From positions 744,001-808,000 of the forward strand of contig JBLDXI010000002.1 in NCBI GenBank assembly GCA_047495785.1: a stretch of 64,000 nucleotides of DNA. Reading direction: 5' to 3'. Under the pieces are notes generated by a model. That model was not told where the DNA came from, ran no database searches, and saw only the letters and a list, made by a program, of their open reading frames with translations. Positions 1-10,778 of this stretch are shown piece by piece. The number at the start of each line of letters is the position of its first letter. Positions within the stretch are counted from its first letter, which is position 1. Made by a program: the position numbers and the translations under genes. The stretch is from Lepidodermella squamata. Lineage: Eukaryota > Gastrotricha.

Positions 1-420
1 ACAAGTAGGTCAATTAGCGCCGCCAAAACACATTGATTGAAGGGTAATAAAATTATCGGTCATCATAACGCATGTCACGTGCATTTTTTCAGTGAATTAC
101 GGGCGTGCCCAATATTAATAAATTTTCGCGATATTTTTTTTAATAATTTCACAATTCATTTTTGATTTTTATCGAAATGAATCACTATACTCAGTCTGCA
201 AAGCCAATATCGATTCCAATTATCGAATTTACAAATCAATAATTTTCCGATATGAACCCGAGTCCCGAAAGCCTTAAATGTTTCTACCTAATAGCTGAAA
301 TAATAAAAATCCAAGGCAAGGAGACTTAAATTGCCGACATTTTTGACGTCCGAACTCCTACATGTAGAGCTTGTGCCTTGAAATAAATAGAAAGTGAACT
401 TTTAAAAAACAACACCACGT
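1..420. repeat. Intergenic DNA with a dispersed TATCGAT-type repeat fragment
   Basis: No gene is seen. Bases 205-255 (cgattccaattatcgaattt...) resemble segments near 46485-46535 and 48525-48580, in which a TCGATT core is followed by ACAAATCA and a second GATATC-like core. The edge of the window cuts this region. The 3' UTR of receptor A begins near its right end. Confidence 0.4.
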
Positions 421-506
421 TTATTTATTTTTTCAAGTATCATTTTAGACGAAACCAAAATATGTTTGGGTTTGAGAAAATGTACGGTTTTTTTCGTTGT
501 CTGTGT

Positions 507-3500
507 TCACCAAAAAATAACAACAGCTGCGCCCAGGTTCACCAAAATGAGTAGGAAAACCGTGGTTAGAAAAACTAAAATATCCCACATTCGGACGAAT
601 CGAAGGGTGTATTTATCGCGGATGAACGACAGATTGACGCGTAGGTTGGCGAGGCCTTGTTTGTTTGTGCAAAAGCAGCACGTAGCCATGTCGTAGATGG
701 TTACCAAGGCTGTGATGCCGATGAACATCATCAGGTAGTCGGCGAGTAGGATTCGCTGGGAAGTTCGAGGAACCTCCTCTAAAACGGATGATTGCGCCAC
801 TACAAAAGCAAGCAAAACCTGTGAAAAATGTAAATATAAAAAATCAGTGAACAACATTTATATTTAGGTTCGAAGAATTTGAAAAATTTTAAATTTTAAA
901 TTTTAATTAGATGACGCCAAAATATTTAAAATTTAATATTTGATTTTGTTTAATTTTTTTAAACAAATTTTTAAATTCGAAAATTGAGGAAATTTCGAAA
1001 ATTCGAAAAATCGAAAAATGAATTTTTTAAATATTTTAGTTGGCTACTTTGTAGAGTTATGACTCACCGTACAAGTTGTAACCGGGCGATCAGGCTTGTC
1101 CGGCGGCATTAGGAATGACCCAAGGACGATAATCATGAGAATGGCACTGGGTGCTAACAAATTGCACATGTAGTAATTCACATTACGCTTGAAAGTTAGC
1201 GAGAACTTTGCGAAGCCCGCCTTTCCATTTTTTATTATCGGCGAATCAGTCTCACCCATCGACCAATACCTTGTATTCACGTACCACTCATCATTCGGCA
1301 GCACGTAAGGCCCTCGGAGGTAGACCCCGGCGAATTTCAGAAAAACCGAAGGTTCTTTAAGCAGAAACGTGAAGTCACATGTTTGCTCATCGAACGGAAA
1401 TTTCCGAAGATCCAACTCGCATTTCGCATTGAAAATCCCGATCCGGGTCCAGTAGAAGAAAAGGGTTCGGTAGACCTTTGTCGGTAAGTACAGAACTTGC
1501 ATGTCTGACCCGTATTGCGTCGATTGCATGAAAACGTCATCCGAAGAATTCGCGAGCATCGCCTTCGGGTGCCATACCATTTTTTCATCGACGACAAAAA
1601 CCCGTTCGGAATCTTCGACCCCAGGCGCAGTGTCATTTGCTGAGCACGTCATGACAGGCCATTGAAGATAGACACTTGCGGAAATCGAAGCGATTTGGTC
1701 GATATCGGCGATTTTCAGTAGTCGATCAATTGTCAGGGTCATGTAGACATTTGTGGCGTTATCTTCATCCGGAGCCCTCGCGGTTGGGGCAATTTTCGGG
1801 CATTCCAAAAGTTGGTCAAGGGTTACTATCGGTTTAGGATGGCCGTTTATCAGCGGTGGAATCGGGAACCCAGTTTCAGGATGCTCCATTTCAGTTGGAA
1901 AGGACCATTCATCGCTTAGATTCGTCGCATTGGTCGAAGTCAAAGCTTTTTGGCTCGCTGCCAAGGTCGTAGTAGTTATCACAGCCGAGGTTGTAGCATC
2001 GAGAATAACTAAAAGAATAAAGTTTAAATTGGACCTTCAAGCAGCAATTTGAAACTTGCCTCGCTTTCTCTCGGCGTAGAAGCTTAGATCAGTTATTTCG
2101 ACAGATGCTGAGCTTTGGAAATTCTGCTGGAACACTTGAACTGAAGCATTCGAAGCTGAAATCAGTGCCATTTCAGGTACTGGGTAGTTTGACACCAAAA
2201 CCTGGGGTCCACGGAACCTTTTCCCGGTAACAGTGATAGTCAAAACGTCTTCGTAAACTTGGATGACGAGAACAGTGGTGTCGTCGAAGTCGGAGGGTGA
2301 GATCGAAGCTTGGCAGCATAGAGCTTCAATGCTAGGGCCAGTTATCGGAACGTTGTCTTCAAGGATTGGCGAGAAGTAGACAAAATTGTTGCGAGCCCCG
2401 CCACCAAATTTGAACAGAATCCCTTGGAACAGAGCCAACTTTCCCGACGTTATGTCGTCTGTAGAAATTTATGTTCAGTAAATGAGAAATTCTCGTTTTT
2501 AGAGCTTACTCGGGGTAATAGGCTGGATACCAATGTGGAAAAACAGCAGGGTGGAGTTCTCGCTGAACGTTGACATTTTGAATGCCGCCTCCAATCTCCA
2601 ATAGGTTGAACCAGGGGAGATTGCGTAAAAAGAAGAAATTCCTCCAATTGAATTTGCATTTCCAGCTGGGACCAGCGTAGTTTTACTGGGATCTACTACA
2701 GCCAGCCCGCTTGGAACGTACAGGTTAGGATGCGCCGCGCCATCAACCCACGAAAAGCCGAAAGAGAGATATTGATCGAACCACATCGACTCCCACGTGT
2801 TGTCATCAGGGAACTGAAGATACTTGTCATAAGCTGAAAGTCATTAGATAGCAAATTGAAGAACAGCTTCCGATTGAACCTACTTTGTGAGACAGCGCCT
2901 GTCAATACATGGTAGGAGAAGTATATTATTTCTGATTGCGTTGGCTCAGCGCTGTTGATCATGACTAAGGCAGGCGAGAATGAGTCGGAGTTAACCAAGT
3001 TCAGGTAATCGGGTAAGATTGCCCTGGCTACACAAGCTTGGGGAAAGTCGTCCTTTGATGTTTGTACGACTACCTGGATTCAATAGGGTCAACAGAATTG
3101 GGGTTTTAGAGCCTGAAACTAACATTCAACTCTCCACTGAATACTTGGACGACCAAATTCAAACTGCTCGGTAACGATGAGCCGAAAGAGCACGAGGCAC
3201 AGGTAGAAAGGCCTACAACCCCAGGATTCGATTGATTGTAGCTTGAAACTGGAAATGTGGAATAGGCTGCCCTGAACTGCCCATTTACTTGCAGATCGAG
3301 CCAAACTGCGATACCAGCAAAGTTCGTGATAGTCGAGTCCGGTTCTGTACAAGAAAGGGAGAGTAAAGATCTTTCAAAATTTGCGGGTTTTACTCACGAA
3401 TTATTGGAGTGGAATTCTGGGTTAGGAATAGAACGCCAAGAGTGCTTTTAGATGTGTTTGAAAAGCTTTTGATTCCGAGCCTCGTTCGAAGTCTGAATTC

Positions 3501-3819
3501 CATAGGTTTTTGAGGCTAGAATCAAGTAAAGATTACAAAATCGTGTCTTGACTAATTTTGGTCCCACCTTCAATCCAAGCAAGTATCCAATCGAAGAGGG
3601 TTGCTGGGTTACAGATACACCAGTTGATGAAGCAACAAGACCTGATGAGACATTCCAGTTGCTGGTGTTTACTGATACCGGTGGCGTTGTTGTATAGTTT
3701 ATACTGTACAGGTAATACCCAGGATCTTTTAAGGACAGATAATTCATCGATTCAATGTAGTTCCAACCTAAGACCATCTTGATTATGGAGAAACCAATTG
3801 CTGCTGAGAGAAGACTCAT
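507..3819 (-). CDS. Lectin-Cys-loop receptor A: two L-type-lectin-like domains fused to a pentameric ligand-gated ion channel
   Basis: Model of eight exons: 3568-3819, 3398-3515, 3124-3344, 2884-3073, 2510-2833, 2060-2458, 1068-2008, 507-818. They sum to 2757 nt, an unbroken 918-aa frame. A signal peptide is followed by two beta-rich domains of about 240 aa each that follow the L-type lectin (ERGIC-53/VIP36) pattern: an LTQQPSS-like strand, an AVWLDL strand, a short antiparallel segment near GELN, then SPALVMINSAEPTQ. Next comes a Cys-loop channel: a 13-residue Cys-loop (C..FPFDEQTC), M1, a pre-M2 PDKPDRPV segment, Leu at 9', M3, a very short M3-M4 linker, and M4 at the C terminus. Loop C has no vicinal cysteines, so it is a non-alpha type. 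Asp at -1' predicts cation selectivity (inference). The junction intron uses a GC donor (AG|GCAAGT). A TTTATTTATT at about 420-430 gives minus-strand AATAAA signals. The ligand is unknown. The lectin assignment rests on pattern similarity; the channel assignment is firm. Confidence 0.85.
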
Positions 3820-4145
3820 CTCAGGTTCTTCAGTTTTTTCTGAACAGTAATAATAGCCGTTTTATTTTGGAAAAGATTTGTCACAACAAAAGCACTCGAA
3901 ATCGATTGATAGCGTACACAATAACAAGAGTGGGTTTGAAATCACGACACTTTATGAATGGCAGTGAGTTCAAAACAAATTCGAATAACATTAGAACAGA
4001 GAACAGTCTGTTATTTGTTTTGTTGTAGTAAGGGAGACAAACATAGTACACCTACCATGGGCCTGGAGGCGAAACAAAACACGATTTAATAATTCAGCAG
4101 GTTCTTCTTGCGTGAAAATTTGATTGCGACTTCAATTGAAACACC
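3820..4145. other. Intergenic DNA upstream of receptor A
   Basis: AT-rich DNA between the start codon of receptor A and the MITE. It should carry the promoter of receptor A, which reads leftward. I see no clear TATA box or additional exon. Confidence 0.4.
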
Positions 4146-4922
4146 TTAACCCTTTCATGGCGGAATTAGTTATCTGTGGGAGAAAAAATATTTGACACCG
4201 GTTCTAGGGGTTACAGAGGGCCCTGATCACGATTTTGAAACCCGTTTATCTCTATCTATCACCGTTAAGGCTGTGCAAAAACTGGCCGAAATCGTCCTAT
4301 CCGCCCAGCTGATTTCAGCAGATTTTTCAAACACCCTGTTTCTGCCTTAGATGCTTTGAAATTTGGATTTTCAGACACAAAATTGCTCTCGTGGAAGTCC
4401 TTAACGATTCCGCCTACTGACATTATCAAAAGGAACCCGTTAAAACCAGTTTCAAAAATCAGTGTTGAAATCAGTATTCAGCATTTTCATATTTTTCACG
4501 CGCAGCTGTTTTAGAGCACAAAAATCAAGCACTCCGCCTGTAGAAGTCCTGGCGGATAGGACGATTTCGGCCGATTTGATTAAAGTTCAATAGCGTCGTC
4601 ATTTTTAATTTCCAACACGAAAAAATTGACACAGAGGTCAATGAGACTATGGCGGACACGGTGGTATTTTTTGTGGGATCATAGAGTGATCAGAAACCTT
4701 CAAGTTGAAATAAATCGAAATTTCAATCTCAGGTTGGTTATTTTCAAATTGCTAGTATGTCATGGGCATGCAAGATAACGGTGTCCTGGTTTCAAAACAT
4801 TGTAGCCAACATCGAAAAGCAACATTCCTTAAAAGGGCGATCAAAAATTCATCAATTTCGAATTTATGTGAATTTTCAAAGTCGAAATTCCGAAATCGTC
4901 CTTCCCGCCGTGAAAGGGTTAA
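4146..4922. mobile_element. piggyBac-like non-autonomous element (MITE) with TTAA ends
   Basis: The left end reads TTAA CCCTTTCATGGCGG and the right end CCGCCGTGAAAGGG TTAA, giving 14-bp terminal inverted repeats with one mismatch inside TTAA target sites. TTAA duplication and a CCCTTT start are typical of piggyBac-type elements. Subterminal segments also pair: a GGCCGAAATCGTCCTATCCGCC segment near 4285 and its near-complement near 4552-4575. No transposase ORF is present in about 770 bp. It sits between the two tandem receptor genes. Confidence 0.7.
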
Positions 4923-5036
4923 AATAACATGTGTAAATTTTCATCGCATTTTTATTACAACAAAGTGAAATAATATGAAGTAAATATCTTTAGATGAATG
5001 CTGAAAACTGATATTTCAAATTACTTTCCTATGATT

Positions 5037-8000
5037 TCATGAGTATATTATTTGGACTGCATAGACGTTGATGAGAAACAGCATGACAAACGAGATGATA
5101 AAAGCAATAAGATCGAGAACTCGAACAAAACGCATAATGAATCGCTTGCACATCATTATGCTCATGCGGCTTTTTGGGGAATCCTTCATCAAGCTGAATC
5201 CGCACATAGCCATGTCGTAGAACGTCACAATGCCTGTCAGACCAGTGAACATCATGATGAACTCAGCGAGTAGGATTCGTTGTGAAGTACGAGGGACCTC
5301 TTTTAAAACGTCAGATTGCGCAACAATAAACGCAAGTAGAATCTTTATAAAGCTCAATTTTAAAACAAAATTTGGATCAAACTTCATGACTTACCGTGCA
5401 ACAAATAACCGGCCTGTCCGGTTTCTCTGGCGGCATGAGAAACGACCCTAAAACCAGGGCAATCAAAACGCAACAAGGTGTCAGCAAGTTATAGATGTAG
5501 TAACTCGGATTGCGTTTGAATTTCAACTGGAACTTGGCGTAACCCGATTTGCCGTTTTTGATAATCGGTGATGCAGTTAGACCAGTCGATCTCGTGCTAT
5601 TGAGAAGGATCCACTGACCATTGGGTGACATCAACGGCTCTCGAAGGATTACCCCACCGAATTTTAGAAAAGTGGACGGTTCTTTGAGTAGAAACGTGAA
5701 ATCACAGGTTTGCTCATCGAACGGGAATTTTCGTAAATTCAACTCGCATTTTGCGTTGAAAATGCCAATTCGGGTCCAGTAGAAGAAAAGGGTCCGATAA
5801 ACCTTTGTTGGTAGATACATGACTTGCAAGTCAGATCCGTACTGAGTCGCTTGCATGTAGATGTCATCCGAAGAATTCGCGAAAATCGTAACTGGATGCC
5901 AAACCGATTCTTCATCGATGACGATTATTCGTTCGGAATCTTCAACACCCGGAGCTGTCATATCAGCCGGGCAGGTGTAGACCCCCCACTGAAGGTACAT
6001 AGTTGCAGAGATCGAAATAGTTTGATCGATATCGGTTATTTGAAGCAATCGATCGATTGTCAGAGACATATAGATTTGCGTTGAATTCGAGTCATCTGGA
6101 GCTCGGATGTTTGGACCGATGTAAGGGCACTGCAGAATGTCTTGCAGGGTGACTAAAGGCACAGCGTGGCCTTCAGTTAGCGGTGGAATCTGGAAAGCTT
6201 CACTCTCGACATCCGATAACGATTTTGGACGTGTATCAGGGGCATCTGTAGCGCCGTTCCATCGTGCTGTGGAAATTGGCGTTGAAGGCGTTGTGACAAC
6301 TGAAAATTTATCGCAAAAAATCATAAAAAACCCTTAATCATAGATCAATTACTTCTGGCAATGGATGAGAAGAAACCCATGTCTGTTATGTTGATCGATG
6401 CGTTGCTTATGAGATTTTGCTGGATAACTTGAACCGTAGCGTTTGTCGAAGAAATCAGACCCATTCCAGGGATCGGTAAATTCGAGAACAACACCTGAGG
6501 ACCACGAAACCTTTTACCAGTTACAGTTACCGTCAGTTGGTCTTTGTAGCTTTGCAGGACTAAGACCGTCGAATCATTGAAATCAGTAGTTACCATTGAA
6601 GCTGTGCAAGCTGGAGCTTCTTTGGTCGCGTCTATCGGGTATGAGCTAGCTTCAATCGCCGAGAAATACACAGCATTACTGCCCTGCATGGATCCGAGTT
6701 TGAACAGAAGACCCTTAAATTTGGACAGTAACCCCTGCTTCAATTCACCTTAAACAAGTGAGCTTTTTATCATCGGATTGATGAATTTTGATGTTCTTAC
6801 CTGCTTGAATCGGGGTGCTTCCAACGTAGACGTACAGAAAAGTTGACCCAAAGTCGAGAGTTGCTCCATTGATTCTAAATTGAACCTCAGCCCTCCAGGA
6901 TACTGAACCAGAATTGACGGTCTGCAATGAAACTCACAATAAATATATCAGAATTTCAGAATCTCAATTACTAAAGGTGATGTTATCATTCCAACCGAAT
7001 TAGGACTATTGGTCGGCAGTAGAACAGCAGCTTTTCCAGAAAGCCGTGCAAGATCACTAAAGCTGTAAAGATTCGGTTGCTGTGTTTGGACCCACCATGT
7101 CCACGCAAAGGAAAGATACGGATCGTAGTACAGCGTCCACCAAGTTCTGTCATCCGGAAGTTGAAGGTACTTGTTGTTATCTAAGATTCGTAGAAAATTA
7201 TCAGGTTATAAAACTATAACTAAGTGCAATGCTCACTTTGCAATGGTCCGCCTTTTATCTCGTTGTAGCTGAAAGAGTTCATTCTCACTTGAGTCGGCTC
7301 AGCGCTATTGACCATGACCAACGCTGGCGAATACACATCAGTCAGTGTGAGATCTTCATAGCCATTAAGAATAAACCGGGCCACACATGCGCGAGGGAAT
7401 GAGTCATTGGCCGTTTGCATAGCAACAGTTAGTTCTCCTGTAAAAACTTCGATTTGAAGGTCGACGTAGCTCGGCAATCTAGGTCCCAGATTGCAGGAAG
7501 TACAAGTTCTTATAGCAGATGCGTTTTGACCATTAAAGTTGTAACTGCTGACTAGAGTCGGCGAGTAGAAAGCTCGAAGATCCCCATTTTGCCGCAAGTC
7601 CAACCAAACTGCCAGACCAGCAAAATTGGTGATCGTTGAATCAGGTTCTGGAAATCGCAGTTCGATAGAAATACGAAATTGACGATAATAGGCTCTACTT
7701 ACGTATAGTAGGACTGCCTCCACGAGCGAGGAAAATCATTCCAAATGTGCTGCTTGAAGTTGAAGATGAATTCACTATGGTCAGCCTCGTCGCCATGCGC
7801 CATTCCATTGGTTTGAGGGTCTGAAAAATTGAAGCGCGATTAGGTTGCGTATTTCCTATTAGGAAACCAGGCTAACTTTTGTTCCGACCATGTAGCTAAC
7901 TGATGAAGGCTGCTGTGTTAGAGCTACCCCATTAGATACAAGCATGCTAGGGGATGATATGTTCCAATTGCTGGAATTGACCGGCATCGAAGAACTTGAA

Positions 8001-8131
8001 GAGTAACTGAAGCTGAATGTTACGTAATTGTTATCATTTGTCACGCTGAAAGACCGCGAGTCGATGTAGTTCCAAGCAAAAATGGCCGGAATCGCCGAGA
8101 TCAGGCTTGTGATAATCAAGATTATTTTCAT
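5037..8131 (-). CDS. Lectin-Cys-loop receptor B: tandem paralog of receptor A
   Basis: Eight exons: 7877-8131, 7703-7820, 7237-7647, 6972-7180, 6801-6921, 6353-6748, 5395-6299, 5037-5342. They total 2721 nt, exactly 906 aa. The start is a clear signal peptide (MKIILIITSLISAIPAIFA). Lectin-like domain 1 spans about residues 20-261, domain 2 about 262-503, and the channel 504-906. The Cys-loop cysteines fall near residues 688 and 702, M1 near 771-793, and the DRP pre-M2 motif near 798. The in-frame TGA at 6345-6347 lies inside a 53-bp intron (donor AGAA|GTAATT, acceptor TTTTCAG), so the lectin and channel parts are one message. Paralog A has the same phase-1 junction. B keeps an intron at 6922-6971 that A lacks and lacks A's intron at 3074-3123. 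The ectodomain is rich in Asn-x-Ser/Thr sites. Family knowledge gives the pentameric channel role; the ligand and glycan specificity are unknown. Confidence 0.87.
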
Positions 8132-9445
8132 GGTGAACTACTTTTCACTTCGAACAAAATGCGAATCCCAGCTTTTACAAAGTTCCTCGACAGACGCACT
8201 TATTTTCTAGTTAAATATTTATAGCAAAACCAAGGTGCACATGAAGGCTCTCCGAGTTCCAATCTGTTGCGAAGTAGTGCGTGAAAGGATGAATAAGTAA
8301 CATCAATTGTTCGATGTGATCACTACTTCACGAAAACAACTTATCGTCGCGCAAAATGCGGGGAAAAACGACCTCAGCAAATTGCCAAAACAAGCTAAGT
8401 GGTGGCAGAAAATCTCGGGACGCTCAATCAGCCGATACTTGACAACTTATTGACCTTGAAAACACAACCAAATGAGCGTGGAAACCTGGGCGTTTTGTCT
8501 GAAATTTTCGAGAACGCGATGAAAAGATTGTGGACTGCTGCGGATGAAAGGCGTCGTACCGATATCCAGTTGTCAACCTTCTATCATTATATTCAATATT
8601 CAGGGAGATTTCAGACTGTTTGAATGTCTGAAAATAAAGACGTCTCAGCCCAGCGGACCAAGTGTTTACTCTCGCAATTTCAAACATTTCAACTCCAGCT
8701 TGTTTTGGTCCGCTATCTGCTGGGTTCAATGGAGTTTTTTGGAACTCATCGGATCCTGTTTTAGCGGACCGCTTTATTTAAATCAGCCCCCTATTAAGGT
8801 GCAGTGCAACTTTCAGTCATAATTGGTCTCCTTAGATGTGCCACACTTGGCACCTAGTCGGCTCACTTCGATATTAACCCTGGTTAGGGTAGAATTGGTG
8901 ATTAGTGTGGTCCGCCGTGGAACTCAATGGATAAATGGTTAGATTTAGTTGCACCAAAAATAGGGTGACTTTTCGCACGAAGTTTGATAACATTTTTCTG
9001 CTACAGAGATTATCGTTATCTCCCAGTAACGATTTCCTTGCACCGAATCCAATCAATTCCTGAATATTATTGCCCGCTATTATGATAATAGATCACAATT
9101 AGAAACCACGACTGTTGAGGTAGCCAAATTTTCTGGAGATAATGCTCTAGGGCGGGATGAGTCATGGCACCGAAGCGGCTTCCTTATCTCAAGTCTCGAG
9201 AAACCATGAAATTTCCGGAAGTCACTAAAGAGGCCAGTGGTGATAAAACGCACGTGTTTATAATTTTTGTTATCTTGAAAAATAAATCCAGCTTCGTTGT
9301 GAAATTTGACCTTTTATCGCAAAAAAGCAGCGTCCGTTTGTTTGTTTTGGCGATAATAAAACCGGCGGTCTGCTATCTCCGCTGCTTTAAAACACAGCCG
9401 AGCACCGGATCTCGTTCAGTTGTTTCAGGCACTGTCTCTAGAAAC
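8132..9445. promoter_or_regulatory. Divergent intergenic region; GATA-rich upstream of the cathepsin D-like gene
   Basis: The region separates receptor B (leftward) from the protease (rightward). The distal part, 8132-8900, shows no gene. The proximal 450 bp hold repeated GATA-factor-like cores: near 9006 (GATTATCGTTATC), 9080 (TGATAATAGATC), 9183 (CTTATC), 9240 (TGATAA), 9271 (TTATCT), 9317 (TTATCG), 9352 (CGATAATAAAA) and 9373 (CTATCT). WGATAR clusters drive gut expression in nematodes (family knowledge). ATAATAAAA near 9354 could serve as a TATA element. Confidence 0.5.
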
Positions 9446-10603
9446 ATGAAATTCACGTTCGCGATTGTCGCTCTATTGGTGAGCTCCTGCTTCGCCGATG
9501 AGCTGTTGCGCATCAAGCTCCAGAAAATGCCGTCAGCCCGCGCGCTGCTCGGCGAGAAGTTCGGCCCGATGGTCCGCGCCGCCCTCCAGCGCAAGCACAG
9601 CGGCCTGCAGGGTCCCGAGCCACTGAGCAACTATTTGGACGCTCAGTACTACGGCCCCATCAGCCTCGGCACCCCGCCGCAGGACTTCCAGGTCATCTTC
9701 GACACTGGCTCGTCCAACCTGTGGGTCCCCTCGACCCGCTGCCGCGGCCTCGCCTGTCTGCTGCACCACCGCTACGACAGCACCAAGTCGAGCACCTACG
9801 TCGCTAACGGAACTTCGTTCTCGATCACCTATGGCTCGGGCTCCATGTCTGGCATCCTCAGCGCTGATGACATCACCATCGGAGGCTTGACCGCCAAGAC
9901 CGTCACCTTCGCCGAATCTGAGAAGGAACCCGCGCTGCCGTTCGCTACTGCCAAGTTCGACGGCATCCTCGGTATGGGCTACCCGACCATCTCTGTCGAC
10001 AAGGTCGTCCCAGTCTTCCAGGAATTCATCCGCCAGAAGGTTGTCTCGAAGCCCATCTTCTCGTTCTGGCTCGACCGCGATCCGAACAACCCAGACGGTG
10101 GTGAGCTGATCCTCGGCGGCTCAGACCCCAACCACTACACCGGAGCCTTCACCTACCTGCCCGTCGACCGCCAGGGCTACTGGCAGTTCAAGATGGACGG
10201 TATCAAGGTCGCTAACAGCGCTTTCTGCAACGGCGGCTGCGAGGCCATCGCCGATACTGGAACATCCCTCATCGCTGGCCCGAGCAAGGAGATCCGCGCC
10301 TTGAACAAGGCTATCGGAGCTACCCCAAGCATTGGCGGCGAGTACATCGTCGACTGCAACAGCATTGGCAGCATGCCGAACATCACCTTCATTCTGGCTA
10401 ACCGCGGATTCATCCTCCAGCCCAACGACTACGTCCTCAAGATCACCCAGGGCACCCAGACCCAGTGCCTCAGCGGCTTCCAGGGCATCGACATCCCGCC
10501 ACCAGCTGGTCCTCTATGGATCCTTGGCGACGTCTTCATTGGACGATTCTACGCCGAGTTCGACTTCGGTAACAACCGTGTCGGCTTCGCCACCGCCAAG
10601 TAA
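9446..10603 (+). CDS. Cathepsin D-like aspartic protease
   Basis: Intronless, 385 aa. The start MKFTFAIVALLVSSCFA is a signal peptide preceded by a purine-rich AAAC context. An in-frame upstream ATG at 9164 would bury this signal, so I reject it. A propeptide of about 45 residues is followed by the A1 pepsin fold. The two catalytic aspartates are in DTGSSNLW (about residue 86) and ADTGTSLIAGPS (about 270), with a flap YGSGSMSG near residue 129 and an ILGDVF segment near the C terminus. There is one N-glycosylation site (NGTS). Codon use is strongly biased to C-ending codons, unlike neighbouring genes, which suggests high expression. AATAAA lies at 10676-10681. Family role: lysosomal or secreted digestive endopeptidase at acid pH. 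Confidence 0.95.
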   Translation: MKFTFAIVALLVSSCFADELLRIKLQKMPSARALLGEKFGPMVRAALQRKHSGLQGPEPLSNYLDAQYYGPISLGTPPQDFQVIFDTGSSNLWVPSTRCRGLACLLHHRYDSTKSSTYVANGTSFSITYGSGSMSGILSADDITIGGLTAKTVTFAESEKEPALPFATAKFDGILGMGYPTISVDKVVPVFQEFIRQKVVSKPIFSFWLDRDPNNPDGGELILGGSDPNHYTGAFTYLPVDRQGYWQFKMDGIKVANSAFCNGGCEAIADTGTSLIAGPSKEIRALNKAIGATPSIGGEYIVDCNSIGSMPNITFILANRGFILQPNDYVLKITQGTQTQCLSGFQGIDIPPPAGPLWILGDVFIGRFYAEFDFGNNRVGFATAK

Positions 10604-10778
10604 TAAGCTGGCATAGATTCGGCTCCATCTGATGACTTGAGAGACTGAACACCTCGCATGATTATGGAGCATTGAAATAAATATTTCCGCTTATATGTGA
10701 TGATCTAATTCTTTTGTTCAAAAAGCCCACCCTAAAATTTGATTTTTGGTCAGATTTTCATTTCAGTACTCCGCAAAA

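Noticed and set aside
6345-6347. TGA as the end of a lectin-only gene upstream of a separate channel gene
   Set aside because: It lies in a GT-AG intron, the channel exon has no signal peptide, and both paralogs join in the same phase.
9164-9445. N-terminal extension of the cathepsin D-like gene from ATG 9164
   Set aside because: It would place 94 residues before a perfect signal peptide and covers the TATA and GATA promoter region.
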